From contig NZ_JAANOP010000003.1 in the NCBI RefSeq assembly GCF_011250515.1, forward strand, positions 1 through 64,000: 64,000 bases of DNA, given 5' to 3'. The stretch is from Aquirufa ecclesiirivi. GTDB lineage: Bacteria; Bacteroidota; Bacteroidia; Cytophagales; Spirosomataceae. The notes under the pieces were generated by a model that ran no database searches, had not been told where the DNA came from, and saw only the letters and a list, made by a program, of their open reading frames with translations. This document shows, one piece after another, positions 17,477-25,729 of this stretch (position 1 is its first letter; every line of letters starts with the position of its first letter). The translations under genes and the position numbers were made by a program.

Positions 17477-18364
17477 ATGACATCAACACAAAAAGTACCT
17501 ACACTTTGGATTATTCTAGCCATAGCTGCCATTTCATTAATCTGGGGTAGCTCATTCATTTTGGTTAAAAAAAGCCTAAGTACTTATACTGCCATGGAAG
17601 TTGGTGCCTTGCGTATCGCCTCAGCTGCACTTTTCTTTTGTCCATTCTTTTTTAAAAGAAGAAAATACATCCAAAAACAACATTGGCCATCATTCCTACT
17701 GGCAGGATTAACTGGAAATTTGTTTCCAGCCATTCTGTTTTCCATCGCTGGAGAACATCTCCCAAGTGCCCTCTCAGGTATGTTAAATGCTTTTACACCT
17801 CTTTTTACATTGATTATCGGAATCGTTTTGTTTCATCAAAAGTTTGTTCTAAAACAAACAGGTGGTATTATTTTAGGATTAATTGGCTGTATAGGCTTAT
17901 TGGTTGCTGGTAAAAGCTTTTCATTTCAATTCAACTACCATGCACTTTGGGTGATTTTAGCAACCTTTTTGTACGGCATAAATTTACACACAGTAAAATC
18001 AAAATTTGCTGACTTGCACCCTCTTACGTCAACTGCAGGGGTATTTATGATGATAGGACCACTGGCGTTAGGGCTATTAGCTTATTCAGGTTTCTTCAAC
18101 CGACCTTGGTCTGATCACGCTCAAATGTGGCCATTATTAGCTGCCATTGCCTTGGGTCTATTTGGTTCTGCCGTGGCGATGGTCCTATTTAATCAATTAA
18201 TTAAATGGACAAGTGCCATTGTGGCTAGTTCAGTTACCTATTTAATCCCTATTGTGGCAGTAGCTTGGGGGCTTTTCGACGGAGAAACCATTTATTGGTC
18301 TCAGATTGTATTTATGTTCATTTTACTTTGGGGGGTATACCAAGTTAATAATTCAAAATCTTGA
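17477..18364 (+). CDS. DMT-superfamily EamA transporter
   Basis: The 295-residue protein has ten predicted hydrophobic segments arranged as two EamA repeats. The first begins with ISLIWGSSFILVKKSL near residue 14, and the second starts around residue 155 with ALWVILATFLYGINLH. EamA proteins export metabolites or amino acids across the inner membrane, and the substrate cannot be predicted here. It starts three bases after dusB and probably shares its transcript. Confidence 0.9.
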   Translation: MTSTQKVPTLWIILAIAAISLIWGSSFILVKKSLSTYTAMEVGALRIASAALFFCPFFFKRRKYIQKQHWPSFLLAGLTGNLFPAILFSIAGEHLPSALSGMLNAFTPLFTLIIGIVLFHQKFVLKQTGGIILGLIGCIGLLVAGKSFSFQFNYHALWVILATFLYGINLHTVKSKFADLHPLTSTAGVFMMIGPLALGLLAYSGFFNRPWSDHAQMWPLLAAIALGLFGSAVAMVLFNQLIKWTSAIVASSVTYLIPIVAVAWGLFDGETIYWSQIVFMFILLWGVYQVNNSKS

Positions 18365-18464
18365 TAATATTTTATTCTCCGTAGCCCCAATCAAGATTAT
18401 CAAATAACTTTTAAGAATGGATAGTAGATTGCTTAGACCTTTTTTCGGTCTAAATTTTCTATCT

Positions 18465-19733
18465 ATGAACGAGCAAATTTTAAGCCAAATTTGGAGTAAA
18501 CAGCAGTTTGACTATAAAGGCTTACGTAGCCAACAAGGTGAATATCTTCAAATCATTCATCCTGGTTTCTTAAATAAACATGCTGGCGCAGATTTTCAAG
18601 AAGCACATATACTCCTCAATGATTTTGCGTGGATTGGTTCGGTAGAATTGCATGTTTTAGCTTCCGATTGGTTGCTCCATGCTCATCACCAAGATGCCTC
18701 CTTTGAAAATGTGATTTTACATGTAGTTTGGAAAGCCGACTTACCCATTTATTACCAAGATGGACGTGAAATTCCCACACTCGAACTTTGCCATCGCGTT
18801 CAAGAAATTAATCTCCTTGATTCTTTTTCACCATCAAGTAACTCTCTGGCTTGTCAATCCTTTTTTCAGGAAATCCCCCATGAGATCAAAACACAGATGT
18901 TGACCTTTTGTGCTGAACAAAGAATGCAAATCAAGTATGAATCCATCATCAACTTATGGAATAACAATAAGCAGGACTGGGATGAAACATTTTACCAATC
19001 TTTGGGTAAAAGTTTTGGATTTGGTCTCAATGCCGAACCTATGCTCCGCCTAACCCAAGCAATCCCATTGAAACTCATATTAAGAAATAGAGATCGCCCT
19101 TTAGGCATTGAAGCCGCTATGATGGGACTAGCTGGCATGTTAGAAGACCCAATAAAAGATGAATACCAATGGGAATTAAGAAGAGAATTTATCCACCTTA
19201 AGAAAAAATATCAATGGGACAGTACATTTTTGCAGATGTCCGATTGGAAATTTCTCCGTTTAAGACCGGCCAACTTTCCTACCATTCGAATGGCGCAATT
19301 TGCCGAAGTCATACGAAACAACTGCTCTTTGCTATCCATTTTATTAGAAATCCAGGAACTCAAAGTCATACAAACGCTCTTTGAAATTAATCCTTCCAAC
19401 TATTGGCAAAAGCATTACCACTTTGGTAAAATAAGCCATAAACCACTCGGCCAATTAGGTAAATCCACCTTTTATTCCTTATGCATCAATACCTTAATTC
19501 CTGTATTGTTGGCCTATGCGCACTGTAGAGGAGAATCAAAATATGCGGACAAAGCATATCGATGGCTTTTCGAAATGGATGCAGAAAACAATGTTATTTC
19601 CAGAGTTTATACTCAAATAGGCTTAGAAATCAAAAATGCGCATGATTCCCAAGCTTGTTTACACTGGTACAAAAATTACTGTCAAACAAAAAAATGCCTC
19701 CATTGCCAAGTTGGTAAGCACATCTTACTCTGA
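18465..19733 (+). CDS. DUF2851-family protein
   Basis: The 422-residue product matches the DUF2851 family found mainly in Bacteroidota. Recognisable elements are the N-terminal ILSQIWSKQQFDYKGL, then HPGFLNKHAGADFQEAHI, IGSVELHVLASDWLLHAHH and VILHVVWKAD. Near the end is a pair of CxxC-like cysteines (KKCLHCQVGKH). The fold resembles a nuclease-like core in places, but the function is not known. The frame starts at 18417, but family members begin at the MNEQ position, so 18465 is chosen. Its end overlaps the convergent glycosidase gene by nine bases. Confidence 0.85.
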   Translation: MNEQILSQIWSKQQFDYKGLRSQQGEYLQIIHPGFLNKHAGADFQEAHILLNDFAWIGSVELHVLASDWLLHAHHQDASFENVILHVVWKADLPIYYQDGREIPTLELCHRVQEINLLDSFSPSSNSLACQSFFQEIPHEIKTQMLTFCAEQRMQIKYESIINLWNNNKQDWDETFYQSLGKSFGFGLNAEPMLRLTQAIPLKLILRNRDRPLGIEAAMMGLAGMLEDPIKDEYQWELRREFIHLKKKYQWDSTFLQMSDWKFLRLRPANFPTIRMAQFAEVIRNNCSLLSILLEIQELKVIQTLFEINPSNYWQKHYHFGKISHKPLGQLGKSTFYSLCINTLIPVLLAYAHCRGESKYADKAYRWLFEMDAENNVISRVYTQIGLEIKNAHDSQACLHWYKNYCQTKKCLHCQVGKHILL

Positions 19734-21479
19734 TTTTAAGACAGGTCCTCGCTTACCTATACCTTTTTCATTGAATGCCTCAATTTGAAAATAATAGGTC
19801 TTATCCTTGTCCATGGATTTAAAATAATACTCATTGGCACCAAAAACTTGAATAGAAGTATACAATTTATCTGGGGCAATGCCAGCATAAATCACATAAC
19901 CTGTGGCCAATGGCTCATGCCGCCATTTCAACCAAGCTGATCGCTTATCATGTTCACCACGAAGTACCACAAAATCCTTAACCTCATTTGCCAATGGACC
20001 ATGTCCTTTGCCAAATACCCGTAATCCACTGATGGCAAATTTACCCGCGGCCATATGTTCATTGACCAATTTAATATACCTAACCTCCACTGGCTTAGCC
20101 AATTCTACATAGTCATGAGGAACATCCTTTTTATTCTTTGATTTATCAATAATCAACTGCCAATTTTTCCCATCCTTACTACCAAATACTTGATACTGAT
20201 GATATATCCCAGGTATTTTTCCTAAAAAACTGGAGTCAACATCCTGATCGGCATAATTAATCTGTACTGCATTTACGGTAGATATTTCCCCTAAATCTGA
20301 TTGAATATATTCACCTTTCTTAGATGTTTTGGCAGACCAATAGGTTTTCATTTGCTCATCAACGGCATAATTAGCTCCATATCCAGCTAAGCTCGAGGAA
20401 ACTTTCACGGGTTTATTGTAATTAAGCAACATCCAACCAGTAAATAAATCCACTGGCTTATCAAATTTAGATGTAGGCATACGATATGGATAATCACCAT
20501 AAGCGGTCTCGGTATACAAAATCCCATCTTTGTCAAAAGTACTGGGCCATAATCCCAATCGACGCTCAAAACTATTTTTCACCGCTATGGTAATAGTTGA
20601 CACATGCCACCAATTCCCAAATTGACCTTCAAAAGTAGCCCCATGTCCTGCTCCACGAGTAAATCCACCTGGTTTAAATGAAAACGGATTATGCCCTTGA
20701 TAAGTAAATGGCCCCATGGGTTTATCTGCTGTGTAAACTCCATCACCATAAGCCGAAAACTCGGTTCCAGGAGCACCATATTGTAAGTAATATTTTCCCT
20801 TATATTTATTCATCCAGGCTCCTTCCATAAAGGGTTTTAGAAATGTGTTGTCTTGGTATTCGCCAAAACGCTCCCATCCATGCAAGTCATCGTTCAGTCG
20901 AATTAAATCCTTTCTTTCACCTATAGGTTGCAAAGTCTTACGATCAATTTCCTGTCCATACATCGGATAAAAATTACTAGAACCATGATACAAATACAGT
21001 CGACCGTCATCGTCTAAAAAAAAGGCTGGATCCCAAGCCCCAGCGGTAAAAGCATGTACCGACTCTCTCCAAGTATCTGTTTCTGGCGAATGACTGGACC
21101 AGAGTGTAAAGTCTTTGGCATAGGTAGAACCAATCACATACAAACTATCCCCCATTACAAAAGTAGCGGGTGCACATAGCTCATCATAGACTTTATGATA
21201 AGGTTGTAGAAAGCGTCGAGAAACAAAATTCCAGTTTAACATATCCTGACTCCACCAGTAACCCCACTGATTCGTCGAAAATAAATAATACTTATTCTTA
21301 AAATAGCCAATAACTGGATCAGCTGTAGCCCTATGTCGCCCAGCTTCCGAAAAATTAGGGATAGGGGTAAATCCATAATCGAGGTTCATGGGATTACAAT
21401 AGGTATTTTGAGCCGAAATATCCCCAGAGCTCATAGCCAAACAAATGACAAAAATCCAAGTTAAGTAAGTAGTTTTCAT
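19725..21479 (-). CDS. Secreted GH43-type glycosidase with a discoidin domain
   Basis: The 584-residue product has a signal peptide (1-23). A five-bladed propeller of GH43 type follows with the three expected acids: Asp54 in RATADPVIGYF, Asp150 in GAWDPAFF and Glu219 in FMEGAWMNKYKGKYYL. Residues of about 350-490 form an F5/8 type C (discoidin) carbohydrate-binding domain (NYAVDEQMKTYWSAK), and the C-terminal 90 residues are fibronectin III-like. Such enzymes release arabinose or xylose from plant or algal polysaccharides, but substrate assignment within GH43 is uncertain. There is no type IX sorting domain at the C-terminus, so it is probably periplasmic. No SusCD pair flanks it. Confidence 0.9.
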   Translation of the reverse strand: MKTTYLTWIFVICLAMSSGDISAQNTYCNPMNLDYGFTPIPNFSEAGRHRATADPVIGYFKNKYYLFSTNQWGYWWSQDMLNWNFVSRRFLQPYHKVYDELCAPATFVMGDSLYVIGSTYAKDFTLWSSHSPETDTWRESVHAFTAGAWDPAFFLDDDGRLYLYHGSSNFYPMYGQEIDRKTLQPIGERKDLIRLNDDLHGWERFGEYQDNTFLKPFMEGAWMNKYKGKYYLQYGAPGTEFSAYGDGVYTADKPMGPFTYQGHNPFSFKPGGFTRGAGHGATFEGQFGNWWHVSTITIAVKNSFERRLGLWPSTFDKDGILYTETAYGDYPYRMPTSKFDKPVDLFTGWMLLNYNKPVKVSSSLAGYGANYAVDEQMKTYWSAKTSKKGEYIQSDLGEISTVNAVQINYADQDVDSSFLGKIPGIYHQYQVFGSKDGKNWQLIIDKSKNKKDVPHDYVELAKPVEVRYIKLVNEHMAAGKFAISGLRVFGKGHGPLANEVKDFVVLRGEHDKRSAWLKWRHEPLATGYVIYAGIAPDKLYTSIQVFGANEYYFKSMDKDKTYYFQIEAFNEKGIGKRGPVLKSE

Positions 21480-21566
21480 TCTTTCAAAGTGAAATTATTG
21501 CCCAAAATACACATTGATCCCGATAAAAATACCAATTTTACAAAGACAACAACACGTTATTCCCCT

Positions 21567-22265
21567 ATGAAAAAATATACCGGTATATTCAGTGCAGGGA
21601 TAATCATTTTACTCTGGATGTTTCATCTAGCCTTTTGGATTCAAATGCCTCTGGATTGGAAAAACCCATTTACCTATTTGGCTATTTTAATTCAAACTCA
21701 TTTATATACCGGTTTATTCATCAGTTCGCATGACGCCATTCATGGTGTAGTATCGAAAGAACATCCTCTCCTAAACCATGCTATAGGACGATTCTGTGCG
21801 ACACTTTTTGCCTTCAATAATTATACGATATTAAGAAAAAAGCATCATCATCATCACGCCTATGTCAACACCTCAGATGACCCTGATGTACACCAGGGTA
21901 ACTTTTTTATTTGGTGGTTTAAATTCATGTTTCAATATGTTCATTGGACACAAATATTGGCCATGGCCATCGCCTACAATGTATTGAAAATTTGGTTTCC
22001 CATGGAAAACATTATTCTATTTTGGGAATTGCCGGCTATTTTAGCCACGCTTCAATTATTTTATTTTGGTACTTACTTACCTCACCGAGGGGAGCATGAA
22101 ACGGATAATAAGCACCAATCGAGAAGCCAAGAAAAAAATCATATTTGGGCATTCCTTTCTTGTTATAATTTCGGCTATCATTATGAGCACCACGACAAAC
22201 CCTATTTACCATGGTGGAAATTAGCAGAAGCAAAGGAGCAAAACAGCCAAATTTCTAGCAGATAG
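21567..22265 (+). CDS. crtW: Beta-carotene ketolase, CrtW type
   Basis: This is a membrane di-iron oxygenase that adds 4-keto groups to beta-ionone rings (canthaxanthin/astaxanthin type pigments). The histidine motifs are HDAIHG (55-60), HHHHH (93-97), the CrtW-typical FGTYLPHR (167-174) and SCYNFGYHYEHHD (198-210). Four hydrophobic segments lie between them. At 232 residues it is slightly shorter than most CrtW proteins. The frame could start at 21489, but the ATG at 21567 directly precedes the first hydrophobic helix. No other carotenoid gene is seen in this window. Fatty acid desaturase is the alternative, but FGTYLPHR argues for CrtW. Confidence 0.88.
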   Translation: MKKYTGIFSAGIIILLWMFHLAFWIQMPLDWKNPFTYLAILIQTHLYTGLFISSHDAIHGVVSKEHPLLNHAIGRFCATLFAFNNYTILRKKHHHHHAYVNTSDDPDVHQGNFFIWWFKFMFQYVHWTQILAMAIAYNVLKIWFPMENIILFWELPAILATLQLFYFGTYLPHRGEHETDNKHQSRSQEKNHIWAFLSCYNFGYHYEHHDKPYLPWWKLAEAKEQNSQISSR

Positions 22266-22316
22266 ATGAATATTTTTTCTAAATTTGCACGCACATAATC
22301 GACCCATCACATTCCA

Positions 22317-23027
22317 ATGTCCGAACCCAAATACAAGCGAATATTATTAAAACTTTCTGGTGAAGCCCTTTCCACGCCCACGGAAGTTATTGATCCTAGT
22401 ATTTTAGATCAATACGCAGCAGAAATCAAAAAAGTCCATGATTTGGGAGTAGAAGTGGCTATTGTTATTGGAGGGGGAAATATTTTCCGAGGTGCTAGTG
22501 CCGCTAAAGCAGGTATTGATCGCGTACAAGGTGATTACATGGGCATGTTAGCCACCGTAATCAATGGCATGGCGGTTCAAGCGTCTTTAGAAAAACATGG
22601 ATTGTATACCCGTATGATGACTGCCATCAAAGTAGAAGCCGTTTGCGAACCTTTTATCAGAAGAAGAGCTATGCGCCACCTAGAAAAAGGCAGAATCGTT
22701 ATATTTGGTGCAGGTACAGGTAATCCTTACTTCACAACAGATTCTACAGCCTCACTTCGTGCCATTGAAATTGAAGCAGATGTAGTATTGAAAGGCACAC
22801 GTGTTGATGGCGTCTACACTGCAGATCCAGAAAAAGACCCTACAGCTACCCGATATACCCATTTGAGTTTTTCGGAAGCTATAGGAAAAGGATTAAAAAT
22901 CATGGATACCACAGCATTTACCTTATGCCAAGAAAATAAATTACCTATCATCGTATTCAATATGAATAAAAACGGAAACCTGTGTGACCTTGTTTCTGGT
23001 AAAGATGTAGGAACCTTAATCAGTTAA
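22317..23027 (+). CDS. pyrH: UMP kinase
   Basis: PyrH phosphorylates UMP to UDP in pyrimidine nucleotide synthesis. The 236-residue protein has [52 protein letters not shown] and [10 protein letters not shown], all characteristic of the bacterial amino-acid-kinase-fold UMP kinase. It is followed after 16 bases by frr, the conserved pyrH-frr order of many bacteria. The Bacteroidota pattern of no strong ribosome binding site holds here. Confidence 0.98.
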   Translation: MSEPKYKRILLKLSGEALSTPTEVIDPSILDQYAAEIKKVHDLGVEVAIVIGGGNIFRGASAAKAGIDRVQGDYMGMLATVINGMAVQASLEKHGLYTRMMTAIKVEAVCEPFIRRRAMRHLEKGRIVIFGAGTGNPYFTTDSTASLRAIEIEADVVLKGTRVDGVYTADPEKDPTATRYTHLSFSEAIGKGLKIMDTTAFTLCQENKLPIIVFNMNKNGNLCDLVSGKDVGTLIS

Positions 23028-23043
23028 TTAGCAATCATATTAA

Positions 23044-23604
23044 ATGGAGGAGTTAGAATTTTATATTGAAGCTGGACAAGAAACGATGGAAGGTGCTATC
23101 AAGCACTTGAACATTGAACTTTCAAAAATTAGAGCAGGAAAAGCCAGCACTAGTATGTTGGATGGTTTAATGATCGAGTACTATGGTGTACCTACACCCA
23201 TCACAGGTGCGGCATCCATCACCACACCAGACGCTAGAACCATTGCTATCAAACCTTTTGAAAGAGGGATTTTTGGAGAAATTGAAAAATCGATTCGTAA
23301 TTCAAACCTTGGGTTGAACCCGATGAATGACGGTGAATTAATCCGTTTATCCATTCCTCCATTGACGGAAGAGCGTAGAAGAGATTTAGTGAAGCGTGTC
23401 AAGCAAGAAATAGAAACAGCAAAAATTAACATTCGTAATGCTCGTCAAGATGCCAACAATAGCATCAAAAAACTAAAAGGGGAAGGGGTTGCAGAAGATG
23501 ATATTAAAGCATCAGAAGATAGAATTCAAAAATTAACAGATGCTTTTGTAGCGAAAATTGATCAAATCTTTTTAGACAAAGAAAAAGACATCATGTCAGT
23601 ATAA
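23044..23604 (+). CDS. frr: Ribosome recycling factor
   Basis: RRF splits the post-termination ribosome together with EF-G. The 186-residue product is the normal length, with HLNIELSKIRAGKASTSML at the first helix, the PDARTIAIKPFE loop domain, LIRLSIPPLTEERRRDLVK and a long C-terminal helix. It lies downstream of pyrH in the same operon, which ends at a clear hairpin terminator 18 bases after the stop. Confidence 0.98.
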   Translation: MEELEFYIEAGQETMEGAIKHLNIELSKIRAGKASTSMLDGLMIEYYGVPTPITGAASITTPDARTIAIKPFERGIFGEIEKSIRNSNLGLNPMNDGELIRLSIPPLTEERRRDLVKRVKQEIETAKINIRNARQDANNSIKKLKGEGVAEDDIKASEDRIQKLTDAFVAKIDQIFLDKEKDIMSV

Positions 23605-23622
23605 ATGCTTAGGTATTAACAT

Positions 23623-23655
23623 AAAAAAAGCTGATCTAACCGATCGGCTTTTTTT
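23623..23655 (+). terminator. Rho-independent terminator of pyrH-frr
   Basis: The inverted repeat has arms at 23623-23636 and 23642-23655 (one G-U pair) with a five-base loop. It has a run of A on the left and seven T on the right, so it can work in both directions and also end the patatin gene's transcript from the other strand. Confidence 0.8.
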
Positions 23656-23685
23656 ATTTCTTCTTCCCCATCAAATTTCTCTCAG

Positions 23686-24573
23686 TTAAAAATACTCTTC
23701 GGCCTTACCCATGGCATAGCCTATTTCCAACATTCTACGAATATCCAGTTTATTAAAATGCTGAATATCAATCGATAAAGGCTGAATAGGTCGAATGGAA
23801 TAAATCGCCAAATCACTCCGTTGATTTTGAATCAATAATGCCTCCTTCAAATCTGCATTTAATATCTCATTAACTGCAATGTCCATGACACGGTCTACCA
23901 AGGCCAACAAATCCCCAGGTTCGAAAATCCCTCCTTCTATGGTCGGGGTATGGCAACTAATACAAACAATATGTTTACCCCCATCTTTAATCGCTTTCTG
24001 TAAAGGTGCAACATCTCGTAAACCTCCATCCAAAAAACTACGCCTCTTTTCGTGATTAATTCGAACCACAGGCATCAAAATAGGAATAGCCGAAGATGCT
24101 AATAAATAGTCGTAAAAATGTTCATAACTAGGATCTATATAATGAATCCCACCATCCATAATATTGACAGCCCCAATGCGTAATTCGACAGGACTAGCTT
24201 TTAAATTTCGTATATCTAAAACACCTTCTACTAAATCCCTCAAGGGCTTAGTGCTTACTAATCCCCTAAAATTCTTGGTTAATGCTGTCCAACCTAATTC
24301 CCATAACTTTAGGGGTTTAGATAAACACTCAGGATGCGTGATTCTCGTTTCCCAAAAATCCCATAAATCTTGCCCCGCTTGAGGAAAATTCAAAGGTTCA
24401 CCACTCAATGTTTGTCGGCCCAATTGATTCACTAAATAAGCTGCATTTAAACTACCAGCTGAAATCCCATAAATCATATCAGGTTCATAGCCTCTTTCAA
24501 ATAATGCTCGAATGACTCCCGCTTGAAAAGCTCCTTTAACCGAGCCTCCAGATAATGCCAATATCTTACTCAT
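23686..24573 (-). CDS. Patatin-like phospholipase
   Basis: A 295-residue acyl hydrolase with the Ser-Asp dyad of patatins. An oxyanion-hole loop GGSVKGAFQAG is at 9-19, the nucleophile elbow GISAGS has Ser38, and DGG has Asp182. The oxyanion loop is GGSVKG rather than the usual GGGxRG. No signal peptide is visible, so a cytoplasmic or membrane-associated lipase is likely. The frame opens at 24606, but the ATG at 24573 begins the typical MSKILALSGG start. It is divergent from the polyprenyl synthase gene. Confidence 0.92.
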   Translation of the reverse strand: MSKILALSGGSVKGAFQAGVIRALFERGYEPDMIYGISAGSLNAAYLVNQLGRQTLSGEPLNFPQAGQDLWDFWETRITHPECLSKPLKLWELGWTALTKNFRGLVSTKPLRDLVEGVLDIRNLKASPVELRIGAVNIMDGGIHYIDPSYEHFYDYLLASSAIPILMPVVRINHEKRRSFLDGGLRDVAPLQKAIKDGGKHIVCISCHTPTIEGGIFEPGDLLALVDRVMDIAVNEILNADLKEALLIQNQRSDLAIYSIRPIQPLSIDIQHFNKLDIRRMLEIGYAMGKAEEYF

Positions 24574-24659
24574 AAATTTGAATATTGAAAGGACTATTTG
24601 TCCCAAATTGTTTTAAATTTACAAAATTAATTAGCCTAAAGCTTCAACAAATCTTTCTT

Positions 24660-25634
24660 ATGTCTTATTCGCTTTCATCCATTCAAGTGCCCATTGCGGA
24701 ACCGATGAAAGCATTCGAAGGGAAGTTTCGCCAATTCATGCGCTCCAAAGTAATGCTCTTGGACACCATCATGAATTACATCATTCAACGCAAAGGAAAA
24801 CAAATGCGGCCCATGTTCGTATTCCTTTCTGCTGGGGTAATGGGTGAAATTAATGAAAAAACTCACCGTGGCGCTGCATTGATAGAATTATTGCATACAG
24901 CTACGCTCGTTCATGATGATGTAGTCGATGACTCCAATTACCGCCGAGGTTTCTTCTCCATCAATGCCATTTGGAAAAACAAAATTGCTGTATTGGTTGG
25001 AGATTACTTATTATCCAAAGGACTGCTATTATCCATAGAAAACGATGATTTTGATTTACTAAAGTCTGTTTCTACAGCAGTTCGAGAAATGTCGGAAGGC
25101 GAATTACTTCAAATAGAAAAAGCACGTAAACTTGATATAACAGAGGATATTTATTTCGATATCATTCGTAAAAAAACGGCTACACTTATTTCAGCATGCT
25201 GTGCCGTTGGTGTTCAATCTGTGGGCGCTAGTGAAGAATATGTACAAATTGCAAGAGAGTTTGGCGACCGCGTTGGAGTAGCATTTCAAATTAAAGATGA
25301 CCTTTTCGATTATGGTGACGCCGAAATAGGCAAGCCCCTAGGCATTGATATCAAAGAGAAAAAAATGACTTTGCCTTTGATTTACTCCTTACAACATACT
25401 AGCTCTAGTACGAAAAAGAGAATCATTCATTTGATTAAAAATGATTCAGAAAATCCACAAAGTGTACGAGAAGTTATTGAATTTGTCAAAAATACGGGCG
25501 GACTAGAATATGCTACCCAACGGATGCATGAGTTTGCTCAAGAAGCCCGAGAAATCTTAAACAAATTCCCGGAGTCTCCCTACCGTAACTCGCTTCACGA
25601 TTTACTAGGATATACCATCGAAAGAAATAAATAG
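24660..25634 (+). CDS. Long-chain trans-polyprenyl diphosphate synthase
   Basis: The enzyme elongates allylic diphosphates with isopentenyl diphosphate. The 324-residue protein has RKGKQMRP near residue 40, the first aspartate-rich motif HDDVVDDS, GDYLLSKGL and the second aspartate motif KDDLFDYG. The residues before the first motif are not bulky aromatics, in line with a long-chain (C35-C45) product such as the side chain of menaquinone. That would match the menG gene elsewhere in this window. The frame can extend to 24585, but the ATG at 24660 gives the family-like MSYSLSSIQVPI start. It ends at a strong terminator. Confidence 0.92.
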   Translation: MSYSLSSIQVPIAEPMKAFEGKFRQFMRSKVMLLDTIMNYIIQRKGKQMRPMFVFLSAGVMGEINEKTHRGAALIELLHTATLVHDDVVDDSNYRRGFFSINAIWKNKIAVLVGDYLLSKGLLLSIENDDFDLLKSVSTAVREMSEGELLQIEKARKLDITEDIYFDIIRKKTATLISACCAVGVQSVGASEEYVQIAREFGDRVGVAFQIKDDLFDYGDAEIGKPLGIDIKEKKMTLPLIYSLQHTSSSTKKRIIHLIKNDSENPQSVREVIEFVKNTGGLEYATQRMHEFAQEAREILNKFPESPYRNSLHDLLGYTIERNK

Positions 25635-25673
25635 CCTGTTCCGATAAATTATCTTATTTTCGCGAGCACAAAA

Positions 25674-25702
25674 AAAGCTGGAAACCATCGGTTTCCAGCT
25701 TT
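25674..25702. terminator. Bidirectional hairpin terminator
   Basis: Arms 25674-25686 and 25690-25702 form a perfect 13-bp stem with a three-base loop. An A run precedes it and three T close it. It lies between the convergent polyprenyl synthase gene and the large TonB-dependent receptor gene and probably ends both transcripts. Confidence 0.8.
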
Positions 25703-25729
25703 AAGCACTAAACTACTTTAAAACAAAAT

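Noticed and set aside
18357-18403. Overlapping inverted repeats between the EamA and DUF2851 genes
   Set aside because: The arms are only 8-9 bp with loops of more than 20 bases and no T run, so it is not called as a terminator.
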